Shown: positions 1 to 7,408 of the stretch, one piece after another | Position numbering within the stretch: position 1 is the first letter of the stretch | Layout of the letters: each line of letters starts with the position of its first letter | Assembly (NCBI GenBank): GCA_963703085.1 | Contig: OY969789.1 | Location: 3,348,001 to 3,412,000, forward strand | Origin: DATAEG01 sp963703085 | GTDB taxonomy: Bacteria; Actinomycetota; Actinomycetes; Mycobacteriales; Jatrophihabitantaceae | DNA length: 64,000 nucleotides | Direction: 5' to 3' | Position numbers and translations under genes: made by a program | Notes under the pieces: generated by a model | What the model was told of the DNA's origin: nothing | Databases searched by the model: none | What the model saw: only the letters and a program-made list of their open reading frames with translations

Positions 1-13
1 ACCCGGCCGACAC

Positions 14-220
14 TTAGCCGACGGTCACCTGGTCGTCAGCAGTGACGACGACGTCACCGCGCACAAGCTGCCGTCCGCGCCGCAACTCGACCTCACCGTT
101 GACCGTGACGCCGCCACGCGCCAGCAGTGCCTTGGCATCGCTGCCGGCTTCGACGAGGTCGGCGAGCTTGAGGAATTGCCCGAGCCGAATCGACCCGTCT
201 TTGACGCTGACTTCGCGCAT
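14..220 (-). CDS. Small S4-domain RNA-binding protein
   Basis: A 68-residue protein consisting almost only of an S4 RNA-binding fold (YbcJ/YaaA type). The helix-loop-strand signature is visible in IRLGQFLKLADLVEAGSDAK followed by LLARGGVTVNGEVELRRGRQL, where the VNGEVE/RRGR turn is the usual RNA-contacting part. Members of this family bind structured RNA, often rRNA, but the precise target here cannot be told. I chose the ATG at 220 because a GGGAAGG ribosome-binding site lies about 10 nt upstream; an in-frame ATG at 229 would overlap that site. It is convergent with nothing on the left, since the window begins there. Confidence 0.8.
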   Translation of the reverse strand: MREVSVKDGSIRLGQFLKLADLVEAGSDAKALLARGGVTVNGEVELRRGRQLVRGDVVVTADDQVTVG

Positions 221-277
221 GCCGACCATCCTTCCCGGGTCAGGCGCTGCGACGAACAACGGTGCCGGGTGCGGCGC

Positions 278-553
278 TCACCGGACGGTGGCGTATCTCT
301 TCTCCGCCCGAGCCCGGGCCTTGACGGCTTCCACCGCACGATCCCGGGGTGGCGCCGTGGTCACCAGATCGTCCAGCAAATGCTCGGTGATGTGGGCGAT
401 CTCGGCCACCGCGCGGTCGAAGACCTCCTGGTTCGCCTTTGACGGCTTGGTGCTGCCGCTGACCTTGCGGACGTACTGCAACGCCGCGGCATGCACCTCC
501 TCGGAGGAGGCGGCCGGCTCGAAGTTATGCAGGGTTCGGATGTTGCGACACAT
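278..553 (-). CDS. DUF2277 domain-containing protein
   Basis: A 91-residue protein that matches the DUF2277 family along its whole length. Features are the conserved N-terminus MCRNIRTLHNFEPA, a helical middle with VRKVSGSTKPSKAN, and a basic C-terminal helix ending KARARAEKRYATVR. The function of the family is unknown; members are small, cytosolic and widespread in actinobacteria and proteobacteria. The start is fixed by the family N-terminus (ATG at 551-553). The reading frame extends upstream, but only across the opposite-strand HerA gene start, so the extension is spurious. It lies back to back with the HerA-like gene; the 109 bp between them must hold both promoters. Confidence 0.85.
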   Translation of the reverse strand: MCRNIRTLHNFEPAASSEEVHAAALQYVRKVSGSTKPSKANQEVFDRAVAEIAHITEHLLDDLVTTAPPRDRAVEAVKARARAEKRYATVR

Positions 554-662
554 GCCTTCAGCCTCGCAGGAGACGGCCACATCCGCCACCGGCCTGGCTG
601 TTCTACGCTGTGTCCACCGGCGGGCGGAAGCCTCCGAGCACAGGCCCGAGAGGACGTCGGTG

Positions 663-2258
663 ATGGCAGACGACACGAAGACCGCCGGGGCCGATGCCGC
701 CGGCCGCATCGCCGCCGGATACGCGACGCAGGGCGCGGCCGTCGCGCTCGGTGCTGTGGTGCTCGACGGCACCGCGCATCCGGATGCCCGGGTGTCACTG
801 CCGATGGCGATGATGAACCGGCACGGGCTGGTGGCCGGCGCGACCGGCACCGGCAAGACCCGCACATTGCAGTTGATGGCAGAGCAGCTGTCCGCGGCGG
901 GCGTGCCCGTCGTCGTGGCTGACATGAAGGGGGATCTGTCCGGCCTCGCGACGCCGGGTCAGTCGAACGACAAGATCGCCGCACGGGCAACCGAGACTGG
1001 CGCGCAATGGACTCCGACGGCATACCCGTGCGAGTTCCTGGCCCTTGGCGGACTGGGCACCGGGGTACCGGTGCGCGCCACGATGACCGCGTTCGGTCCG
1101 ACCCTGCTGTCCAAGGTGCTCGGCTTGAACGACACCCAGGAGTCATCGCTCGGTCTGGTCTTCCACTATGCCGATCAGGCCGGTCTGCCGTTGTTGGACC
1201 TGAAGGACCTCCGCGCGGTGATCAGCTATCTGGTCAGTGACGAGGGCAAATCTGATCTGAAGAGCCTCGGTGGGCTTTCCTCGTCGACCGCCGGGGTCAT
1301 CCTGCGCTCGTTGATCACGCTGTCGGACAACGGTGGCGACGCGTTCTTCGGCGAGCCGGAGTGGGAGCCGACGGACCTGATCCGAACTGCGCCGGACGGG
1401 CGGGGGATCATCTCCGCGGTCGAGCTGGCATCGGTCCAGGACAAGCCGCAGCTGTTCTCGACCTTCCTGATGTGGTTGCTCGCCGATCTCTTCCATGACC
1501 TACCCGAGGTGGGCGACACGGACAAGCCGAAGCTGGTGTTCTTCTTCGACGAGGCCCACCTGCTGTTCAGCGGGGCCACCAAGGCCTTCCTCACCGCCGT
1601 CACCCAGACTGTTCGGCTGATCCGTTCCAAAGGTGTGGGGATCTTCTTCGTCACGCAGGTACCCGGCGACGTGCCGGACAGCGTGCTCGGCCAGCTGGGC
1701 AACCGGGTACAGCACGCGCTGCGGGCCTTTACGCCGGACGATGCGACGGCGCTGAAGCAGGCCGTGCGGACCTATCCGAAGACCGAGGACTACGACCTGG
1801 CCACGCTGCTCACCCAGCTGGGCACCGGCGAAGCAGTGGTCACCGTCCTCTCGGAGAAGGGTGCGCCGACGCCGGTGGCCTGGACGCGCCTCGAGCCTCC
1901 GACGGCGAGCATGGGACCGATGGACCCGGGCGCACTGCAGCAGGCCGTCACGGCCTCGTCGCTGCAGCCGAAGTACGGCCAGGCGGTAGACCGGGAGTCT
2001 GCTTACGAGAAGCTCGCCGCGAAACTGGCGCCGCAGCCCGCACCGCAGCCGGAGGCACCGGCCGCGCCTTCGCAACCGAAGGCCGCACCGCACCCTCGGT
2101 CGGCGCCGCGCTCCAAGGCAGCCGCCAAGGACGACGACGGCGTATTGGGCGGCATCATGAAGTCGAGCGCGTTCAAGTCCTTCGCCCGGTCCGCCGGCAC
2201 GCAGTTGGCTCGCGAGATCACCCGCGGTGTGTTCGGCATCGGCAAGCGCGGTCGCTGA
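663..2258 (+). CDS. HerA/DUF853-type ATPase (helicase HerA-like)
   Basis: A 531-residue P-loop ATPase of the DUF853 group, related to the HerA/FtsK DNA translocases. Walker A GATGTGKT is at residues 59-66 and Walker B LVFFFDEAHLLF near residue 290, followed by the sensor-like FFVTQVPGDVPDSVLGQLGN. A Pro/Ala-rich linker (about 455-490) precedes a C-terminal segment typical of the family (GGIMKSSAFKSFARSAG). HerA hexamers pump DNA, but DUF853 members lack an assigned partner nuclease, and no nurA is nearby. The ATG at 663 was chosen for its GAGAGGA site 9 nt upstream and because the family begins shortly before the P-loop. The frame is open upstream to 42 but that part is antisense to DUF2277. 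ATPase class is sure, biological role is not. Confidence 0.85.
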   Translation: MADDTKTAGADAAGRIAAGYATQGAAVALGAVVLDGTAHPDARVSLPMAMMNRHGLVAGATGTGKTRTLQLMAEQLSAAGVPVVVADMKGDLSGLATPGQSNDKIAARATETGAQWTPTAYPCEFLALGGLGTGVPVRATMTAFGPTLLSKVLGLNDTQESSLGLVFHYADQAGLPLLDLKDLRAVISYLVSDEGKSDLKSLGGLSSSTAGVILRSLITLSDNGGDAFFGEPEWEPTDLIRTAPDGRGIISAVELASVQDKPQLFSTFLMWLLADLFHDLPEVGDTDKPKLVFFFDEAHLLFSGATKAFLTAVTQTVRLIRSKGVGIFFVTQVPGDVPDSVLGQLGNRVQHALRAFTPDDATALKQAVRTYPKTEDYDLATLLTQLGTGEAVVTVLSEKGAPTPVAWTRLEPPTASMGPMDPGALQQAVTASSLQPKYGQAVDRESAYEKLAAKLAPQPAPQPEAPAAPSQPKAAPHPRSAPRSKAAAKDDDGVLGGIMKSSAFKSFARSAGTQLAREITRGVFGIGKRGR

Positions 2259-2296
2259 CGTGCCGCACGGTTGATCACCGCGAGACCGCTGCTGGA

Positions 2297-2302
2297 TAGG
2301 GT
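2297..2302 (+). promoter_or_regulatory. -10 element TAGGGT, leaderless promoter
   Basis: TAGGGT lies six bases before the GTG start at 2309 of the amidohydrolase gene. This spacing places the transcription start at or next to the start codon, so the mRNA is probably leaderless; no Shine-Dalgarno sequence is visible. Confidence 0.5.
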
Positions 2303-2308
2303 CGTAGC

Positions 2309-3385
2309 GTGACTGCATTACGGGTGCGCGGCATCTTTCTGCCCGACGAACGGGTGCGGGACGCGTGGGTCGTCGATGGTCGGCTGACGTTCACGTCGGT
2401 ACCGGAGGCGGACCTGATCGCCGAGAGTGGCTGGATCATTCCCGGCTTCGTCGACGCGCACTGTCACATCGGACTGTCCCCGGACGGGTTTCACGACGAC
2501 CCGGCTGAACAGGCCGAGCAGGCACTCGCCAGTCGCGAAGCGGGCGCCTTGCTGCTGCGCGACGCCGGCTCGCCCGTCGACAACCGCAGCGTGCAGCAGC
2601 GCGAGGATCTCCCTCGACTGATCAGGGCAGGCCGGCACATCGCCCGTACCCGGCGCTACATCCGGCATCTCGGTGTGGAGATCGAGCCCGACCAGCTGGT
2701 CGCTGAGGTGGAGACGCAGGCGGCGCGCGGCGACGGCTGGGTGAAGCTGGCCGCCGACTGGATCGACCGGGACGTGGGCGACCTCACCCCCACGTGGCCT
2801 GACGACGCGCTCCTCGCGGCCATCACCCGGGCGCACGAACTCGGCGCGCGGGTGGCCGCGCACGTGTTCGGCGAGACCGCCCTGCCTGGCTTGATTCGAG
2901 CCGGCATCGACTCGATCGAGCACGGCACCGGGCTCACCGACGAGCTGCTCGACGACGCGGCGCGGGCAGGGGCTGTCGTGGTGCCGACGCTGATCAACAT
3001 CGACACCTTCCCGCAGATCGCCGCGCAGGCCGAAGCGAAATTCCCGCAGTACGCCGCGCACATGCGCGCACTGCTGGCCACCTCCCGGCACCGTATCCGC
3101 AGCGCGTGGGAGGCGGGCGTCCCCGTCTACACCGGGACCGACGCCGGTGGGTCGTTGCCGCACGGCCTCATTCAGGACGAGATCCTGGCTCTCGTCGAGG
3201 CGGGCATCCCGCAGCCGGACGTGATCGCCCAGGCGTCGTGGCGCGCCCGGGAATGGCTCGGGCTGCCCGGACTGGAGGAGGGCGCCCCGGCTGACTTCGT
3301 CGTCTACGACGCCGACCCGCGCGCCGATCTGCAGACGATCGCCCAACCGCGGCGGATCGTCTTGCGCGGCCGGGTGGTCGGCTGA
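2309..3385 (+). CDS. Metal-dependent amidohydrolase family protein
   Basis: A 358-residue amidohydrolase-superfamily protein. After a short N-terminal beta domain comes the metal site DAHCHIG (His51, His53). Later come AAHVFGE and SIEHGTGL with the other metal-binding His residues, and GTDAGGSLPHG supplying the catalytic Asp. The C-terminus returns to the beta domain (GAPADFVVYDADP). Such enzymes hydrolyse C-N bonds in cyclic or N-acyl compounds (imidazolonepropionase- or prolidase-like groups); the substrate is not evident. The GTG start is set by the -10 element six bases upstream. The next gene proS is 190 bp downstream, after a long inverted repeat. Confidence 0.85.
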   Translation: MTALRVRGIFLPDERVRDAWVVDGRLTFTSVPEADLIAESGWIIPGFVDAHCHIGLSPDGFHDDPAEQAEQALASREAGALLLRDAGSPVDNRSVQQREDLPRLIRAGRHIARTRRYIRHLGVEIEPDQLVAEVETQAARGDGWVKLAADWIDRDVGDLTPTWPDDALLAAITRAHELGARVAAHVFGETALPGLIRAGIDSIEHGTGLTDELLDDAARAGAVVVPTLINIDTFPQIAAQAEAKFPQYAAHMRALLATSRHRIRSAWEAGVPVYTGTDAGGSLPHGLIQDEILALVEAGIPQPDVIAQASWRAREWLGLPGLEEGAPADFVVYDADPRADLQTIAQPRRIVLRGRVVG

Positions 3386-3412
3386 CCAATCCCGGCCCTG
3401 ACCGATCTGCTG

Positions 3413-3498
3413 CTGCCGAGGGGGAGGTTATGGCCAGGACACGCCGACGGTTCCGATCAGATCGTCCCCCTCGACCGGCATAACCTCCCCCTCGGCAG
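3413..3498. repeat. 20-bp perfect inverted repeat, 46-bp spacer
   Basis: Positions 3413-3432 and 3479-3498 are perfect reverse complements over 20 bases (arm begins CTGCCGAGGGGGAGG). The 46-bp spacer between them is not itself symmetric. It fills most of the gap between the amidohydrolase and proS. It could fold as a long hairpin (terminator or RNA stabiliser), but it lacks a T-run and has a long loop. The layout, with terminal inverted repeats around a short core, also fits a small non-autonomous mobile repeat (MITE). I saw no second copy in this window. Confidence 0.75.
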
Positions 3499-3563
3499 TA
3501 GGGGTGGCCACGGCGCGGGGCGCACGAGGACGAACTCGGGTGCGGGGCCGGTTCACGCTTCCG

Positions 3564-3569
3564 TAGCAT
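3564..3569 (+). promoter_or_regulatory. -10 element TAGCAT, leaderless promoter of proS
   Basis: TAGCAT is seven bases before the proS ATG at 3577, with no ribosome-binding site between, so the transcript is likely leaderless. Confidence 0.5.
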
Positions 3570-3576
3570 TCGCGCC

Positions 3577-4983
3577 ATGGCCCGTACCCCAGTTCTCACC
3601 CCGCAAGAAGATGACTTCCCGCGCTGGTATCAGGACGTCATCGCGAAGGCGGAGCTGGCCGACAACGGTCCGGTGCGCGGCACGATGGTCGTCCGGCCGT
3701 ACGGCTGGTCGATCTGGGAGCGGATGCAGGCCGCCATGGACGAGCGGATCAAGGACGCCGGCGCCGAGAACGCCTACTTCCCGCTGTTCATCCCGGAGTC
3801 CTACCTCAACCGTGAGGCCGAGCACGTCGAGGGCTTCAGCCCGGAGCTCGCGGTCGTCACCCACGCCGGCGGCAAGGATCTCGACGAGCCGATCGTGGTA
3901 CGCCCGACGTCGGAGACGATCATCGGCGAGTACATGTCCAAGTGGGTGCAGAGCTACCGCGACCTCCCTCTGCTGCTCAACCAGTGGTGCAACGTGGTGC
4001 GATGGGAGCTGCGCCCGCGCCTGTTCCTGCGCACCACGGAGTTCCTCTGGCAGGAGGGGCACACCGCACATGCCACTTACGAGGACGCGCGTGACTACGC
4101 CGAGCGCATCGCCCGCGACGTCTACCAGGACATGGTGGTCAACGTCCTGGCCATTCCGGTGACGGTGGGACGCAAGACGAAGCGGGAACGGTTCGCCGGC
4201 GCCATCAACTCCACCGCGTTGGAATCGATGATGCGCGATGGCAAGGCGTTGCAGATGGGCACCAGCCACGAACTCGGGCAGAACTTCGCCAAGGCCTTCG
4301 ACATCCGTTACCTCGCGTCGTCCGGGCAGCAGGAGCTGGTCTGGACGACTTCGTGGGGCACGTCGTGGCGCATGCTCGGCGGGTTGATCATGACCCACGG
4401 CGACGACGCCGGACTGCGGGTACCGCCGGCGCTGGCCCCGGTGCAGGTCGTGGTCCTGGCGATCAAGCCGGAGGTAGCCGAGGCGGCACACCGGATCGCC
4501 ACCGAGCTCAAGGCTGCCGGGGTCCGCGTCAAGGTGGACGACCGCGACCTGCCGTTCGGGCGCCGCGCGGTCGACTGGGAACTCAAGGGCGTTCCGCTGC
4601 GCGTGGAAATCGGCCCGCGGGATCTGGCGGAGAACGCGGCGACGCTGGTGCGCCGGCTCACCGACGCGGGCAAGTCATCCGTTCCCCTCCCGGCTCTGGC
4701 GGAGACGGTGACCGCCGCGCTCGCCGACGACCAGGCCGCGATGCTGGCCGCGGCGACGCAATCGCAGAACGCGCGCATCGCCGCTGTGTCCACCGTCGAG
4801 GAAGCGGTCGAGGCGTGTACGGCCGGTTGGGCGACGATCCCGTGGTCGACGCTCGGCGAGGAGGGCGAGGCGCGGCTGGCCGAGTCGGCGATCAGCGTGC
4901 GCTGCCTGCAACGCGAGGACGGCAGCGTGCCGGAGCGCGACGACGAGGAGAACCTGGTCGCGTTCGTCGGCCGCAGCTACTGA
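3577..4983 (+). CDS. proS: Prolyl-tRNA synthetase, archaeal/eukaryal type
   Basis: A 468-residue class II aminoacyl-tRNA synthetase that charges tRNA-Pro with proline. It is the short archaeal/eukaryal form without the bacterial editing insertion. Class II motif 2 is seen in LFLRTTEFLWQEGHTAHATY, the proline pocket in VVRPTSETIIGEYMSKW, and the anticodon-binding domain from about residue 285 (APVQVVVLAIKP). The C-terminal zinc-domain-like end is GWATIPWSTLGEEGEARLAE and closes with the Tyr typical of this type (VGRSY). The start follows the -10 element closely. The gene is followed two bases later by a DUF402 gene, so the two are probably co-transcribed. This type is common in several actinobacterial lineages. 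Confidence 0.95.
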   Translation: MARTPVLTPQEDDFPRWYQDVIAKAELADNGPVRGTMVVRPYGWSIWERMQAAMDERIKDAGAENAYFPLFIPESYLNREAEHVEGFSPELAVVTHAGGKDLDEPIVVRPTSETIIGEYMSKWVQSYRDLPLLLNQWCNVVRWELRPRLFLRTTEFLWQEGHTAHATYEDARDYAERIARDVYQDMVVNVLAIPVTVGRKTKRERFAGAINSTALESMMRDGKALQMGTSHELGQNFAKAFDIRYLASSGQQELVWTTSWGTSWRMLGGLIMTHGDDAGLRVPPALAPVQVVVLAIKPEVAEAAHRIATELKAAGVRVKVDDRDLPFGRRAVDWELKGVPLRVEIGPRDLAENAATLVRRLTDAGKSSVPLPALAETVTAALADDQAAMLAAATQSQNARIAAVSTVEEAVEACTAGWATIPWSTLGEEGEARLAESAISVRCLQREDGSVPERDDEENLVAFVGRSY

Positions 4984-4985
4984 CC

Positions 4986-5636
4986 GTGTCGGAGCGTTCC
5001 ACATGGAGGCCCGGCGACGTGGTGTTGCGGCGGTTCTGCGAACCGTACGGCCACTGGACTTACCCAGCCCGGGTAATCGCCGATTCGGCCGCCGAAACCG
5101 TGCTGTGGCTGACGGTCGGCACGCCGTGGATGCAATGGGTCGATGAGCAGGGCCGGCAGTCACACGACCGTCCCGCCGAGACGCGCTTCACCGGTGCGCA
5201 CACGCCGGAGCCGTCTGTGTGGCGAGACCTCGACGTGGTGGTCATCGTTCCGGCGGAGGCGCGGAGCTCTGTGTATCTCTTCTTCCGCGACGAGGTGTTT
5301 CAGAGCTACTACGTGAACCTCGAGGATCCATCGCGGCGCTGGGAGCGTGACGGCGTCCGCTTCCTCGATAGCCGGGACCACCAGCTCGACGTGTTGATCG
5401 CCGCCGACTGCCGTGCCTGGCAGTGGAAGGACGAGGAGGACCTCGCCGCCGCCATCCATGCCGGCCGCTTCAGCGCAGCCGATGAGGTAGCAATGCGCGC
5501 CGAGGGCGAACGGATGGTGAGGCAGGCGCACGCGGGTGCGTACCCGTTCGATGGCAGCTGGCGCGACTTCCGTCCGGACCCGGCCTGGACGACCCCGGAG
5601 CTACCGGAGGTATGGAACGTCGAGCGGCCAGGCTAA
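4986..5636 (+). CDS. DUF402 domain-containing protein
   Basis: A 216-residue protein with a DUF402 (YgaC-like) barrel. Characterised relatives are nucleoside di-/triphosphate phosphatases or act on tRNA-related substrates. Family signatures seen are the N-terminal WRPGDVVLRRF, the middle YLFFRDEVFQSYYVNLEDP and the acidic metal-binding DSRDHQLDVLI followed by WKDEEDLAAAI. The C-terminal helix is followed by a WRDFRPDPAW tail. The GTG start at 4986 sits two bases after the proS stop, implying translational coupling. Residues EDP and DHQLD are consistent with a metal-dependent phosphatase, but the substrate is an inference from the family. Confidence 0.8.
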   Translation: MSERSTWRPGDVVLRRFCEPYGHWTYPARVIADSAAETVLWLTVGTPWMQWVDEQGRQSHDRPAETRFTGAHTPEPSVWRDLDVVVIVPAEARSSVYLFFRDEVFQSYYVNLEDPSRRWERDGVRFLDSRDHQLDVLIAADCRAWQWKDEEDLAAAIHAGRFSAADEVAMRAEGERMVRQAHAGAYPFDGSWRDFRPDPAWTTPELPEVWNVERPG

Positions 5637-5677
5637 GCGGTGCCCGGGTCGATGCCGTCATGGGTGGCAGCGACTGA

Positions 5678-6085
5678 TTAAACGGGTTGAGCGGTGTCGA
5701 GCGCGACGATCTCCAGCTCGTAGCCATCGGCATCGACGAGGAACGCGGCGTAGTGCTGCGGGCCGCCGGCATGCGGGAAGGCATCGGCGTACAGCTGTTG
5801 CCAGCCGTGCTCTGCCGCCTCCGCGGCGATCAGGTCGACGGTGGCCGCGTCCGATGCGGTGATCGACAGGTGGTTCATCCCCGGTGCGGTGCGCACGTGT
5901 ACAGCGCCGGTCAGGTCGGGGGATTGCTCGATGACGACGTAGCTGCCGTCCGCCGCGCGCCAGGAGTGCCCGCCGGGCCAGTCCTGGAAGTCGCTCCAGC
6001 CGAGCGCGCCGAACAGCCAGCCCCACGACCGCCGTGCGCGTCCGACGTCGGGTACCCAGATCTCCACGTGATGTACGGCGGCCAT
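5678..6085 (-). CDS. VOC (glyoxalase/bleomycin-resistance fold) protein
   Basis: A 135-residue protein of the vicinal-oxygen-chelate fold. Two beta-alpha-beta-beta-beta modules are seen, the first beginning VHHVEIWVPDVGRARRSW and the second beginning MNHLSITASDAATVDLI. The possible metal ligands are His5/His6, Glu in VVIEQ, His in MNHLS and Glu in YELEIVAL. These are the usual four positions of metal-dependent members such as glyoxalase I or dioxygenases, so an enzyme is more likely than a binding protein. The substrate is unknown. The gene is convergent with the DUF402 gene and divergent from the second amidohydrolase. Confidence 0.8.
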   Translation of the reverse strand: MAAVHHVEIWVPDVGRARRSWGWLFGALGWSDFQDWPGGHSWRAADGSYVVIEQSPDLTGAVHVRTAPGMNHLSITASDAATVDLIAAEAAEHGWQQLYADAFPHAGGPQHYAAFLVDADGYELEIVALDTAQPV

Positions 6086-6178
6086 TGCGGCATCGTGTCA
6101 TCCGCGCCGCGCGCGACAATCGGTGCCGCGACAATCCTGGCGCCGGGACCTCACGGAGAACGGCGCGCGGCGGCGAAC

Positions 6179-6184
6179 TATCGT
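6179..6184 (+). promoter_or_regulatory. -10 element TATCGT, leaderless promoter
   Basis: TATCGT is six bases before the ATG at 6191 of the second amidohydrolase; no ribosome-binding site is present, which points to a leaderless mRNA. Confidence 0.5.
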
Positions 6185-6190
6185 CGCGGT

Positions 6191-7408
6191 ATGCCCGATA
6201 ACTCGACCGGAACCATCGCTGTCCGGGGTGGCTTCGTCCATCCGATCACCAAGCGCGCCGTGCGCAACGGCACCGTGCTCATCGAAGACGGGGTGATCAC
6301 GAAGGTCGGCCGCGACGTGCGGGTGCCGCGTGGCGTTCCGGTCGTCGATGCGGCCGGCAAGTGGGTACTGCCCGGCTTCGTCGAGGCGCACGGCCACCTG
6401 GGCGTGCACGAGGAGTCCGACGGCTGGGCGGGTGAGGACACCAACGAGATGACCGACCCGAACGGCGCCCGGTTCCGCGCGCTGGACGGCATCAACCCAG
6501 CTGAGGAAGGCTTCCGCGACGCGCTCTCCGGCGGCGTCACCACCGTGGTCATCAAGCCGGGCAGCGGCAACCCGATCGGCGGGCAGACCGTCGCCATCAA
6601 GACTTGGGGCCGGATCGTCGACGAGATGTTGGTGCGTGAACCGGTCAGCGTGAAAAGTGCGCTGGGGGAGAACCCGAAGCGGGTGTACGGCGAGAAGAAG
6701 CAAACGCCGTCGACACGGCTGGGCGTGGCCGCAGTGATCCGCGAGGCGTTCATGAAGGCGGAGGACTACCGCGTCCGGCGCGACGAGGCGATGCGGGAAG
6801 CCAAGCCATTCGAGCGCGACGCGACCAGTGAGGTGCTGGCCCGGGTGCTCTCCGGAGAGTTGCCGTGGTGCCAGCACACCCACCGCGCGGACGACATCGC
6901 CACCGCCATCCGTCTCGCCGACGAGTTCGGGTACCGGCTCGTCGTGAACCATGCCACGGAGGGCTTTCTCATCGCCGACGTGCTCGCCGAGCGCAACATC
7001 CCCTGCATCGTCGGGCCCATGTTCACCAGCCGGTCGAAGGTCGAGTTGCGCCAGCGCTCGTTGGCCACGCCCGGCAAGCTCGCGAACGCCGGAGTGCTCG
7101 TCGCGATCACCACCGACCACCCGGTTGTGCCGATCCACTTCCTCGTGCACCAGGCGACCTTCGCGGTGAAGGAAGGCATGACCCGCGAGGACGCGCTCAG
7201 GGCGATCACCATCAACCCGGCCCGGATGCTGGGACTGGACGACAAGGTCGGTGCGCTCGAGCCGGGCTTGGACGGTGACGTCGTGGTGTGGAGCGGCGAT
7301 CCGCTCGATGTGCTGAGCCGCGCCGAGCAGGTCGTGGTGCGCGGCCGGCCGGTGTACCGCTACGAAGACGGCGCCGGCATCACCGAAGTCCCCTACGCCA
7401 CCCGCTAA
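6191..7408 (+). CDS. Amidohydrolase (imidazolonepropionase-like)
   Basis: A 405-residue amidohydrolase-superfamily enzyme. The N-terminal beta domain (TIAVRGGFVHPITKRAV) leads to the metal motif EAHGHLGVHEES. CQHTHRADDIATAIRLADEF and LVVNHATEGF supply further His ligands, and TTDHPVVP holds the catalytic Asp. The C-terminus GLDGDVVVWSGDPLD is the family beta-domain return. Related proteins are annotated as amidohydrolases or imidazolonepropionase-like; the true substrate is not known. It shares four bases at its 3-prime end with the convergent ceb fusion gene (stop codons overlap at 7405-7408), leaving no room for a terminator. Confidence 0.85.
   Translation: MPDNSTGTIAVRGGFVHPITKRAVRNGTVLIEDGVITKVGRDVRVPRGVPVVDAAGKWVLPGFVEAHGHLGVHEESDGWAGEDTNEMTDPNGARFRALDGINPAEEGFRDALSGGVTTVVIKPGSGNPIGGQTVAIKTWGRIVDEMLVREPVSVKSALGENPKRVYGEKKQTPSTRLGVAAVIREAFMKAEDYRVRRDEAMREAKPFERDATSEVLARVLSGELPWCQHTHRADDIATAIRLADEFGYRLVVNHATEGFLIADVLAERNIPCIVGPMFTSRSKVELRQRSLATPGKLANAGVLVAITTDHPVVPIHFLVHQATFAVKEGMTREDALRAITINPARMLGLDDKVGALEPGLDGDVVVWSGDPLDVLSRAEQVVVRGRPVYRYEDGAGITEVPYATR

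Noticed and set aside
42..662. Upstream extension of the HerA-like gene
   Set aside because: The extra 200 residues are antisense to the DUF2277 gene and lack family similarity; a good ribosome-binding site supports the ATG at 663.
3386..3576. T-box riboswitch for proS
   Set aside because: No T-box consensus or specifier stem was found; only the long inverted repeat is present, and a leaderless -10 lies immediately before proS.
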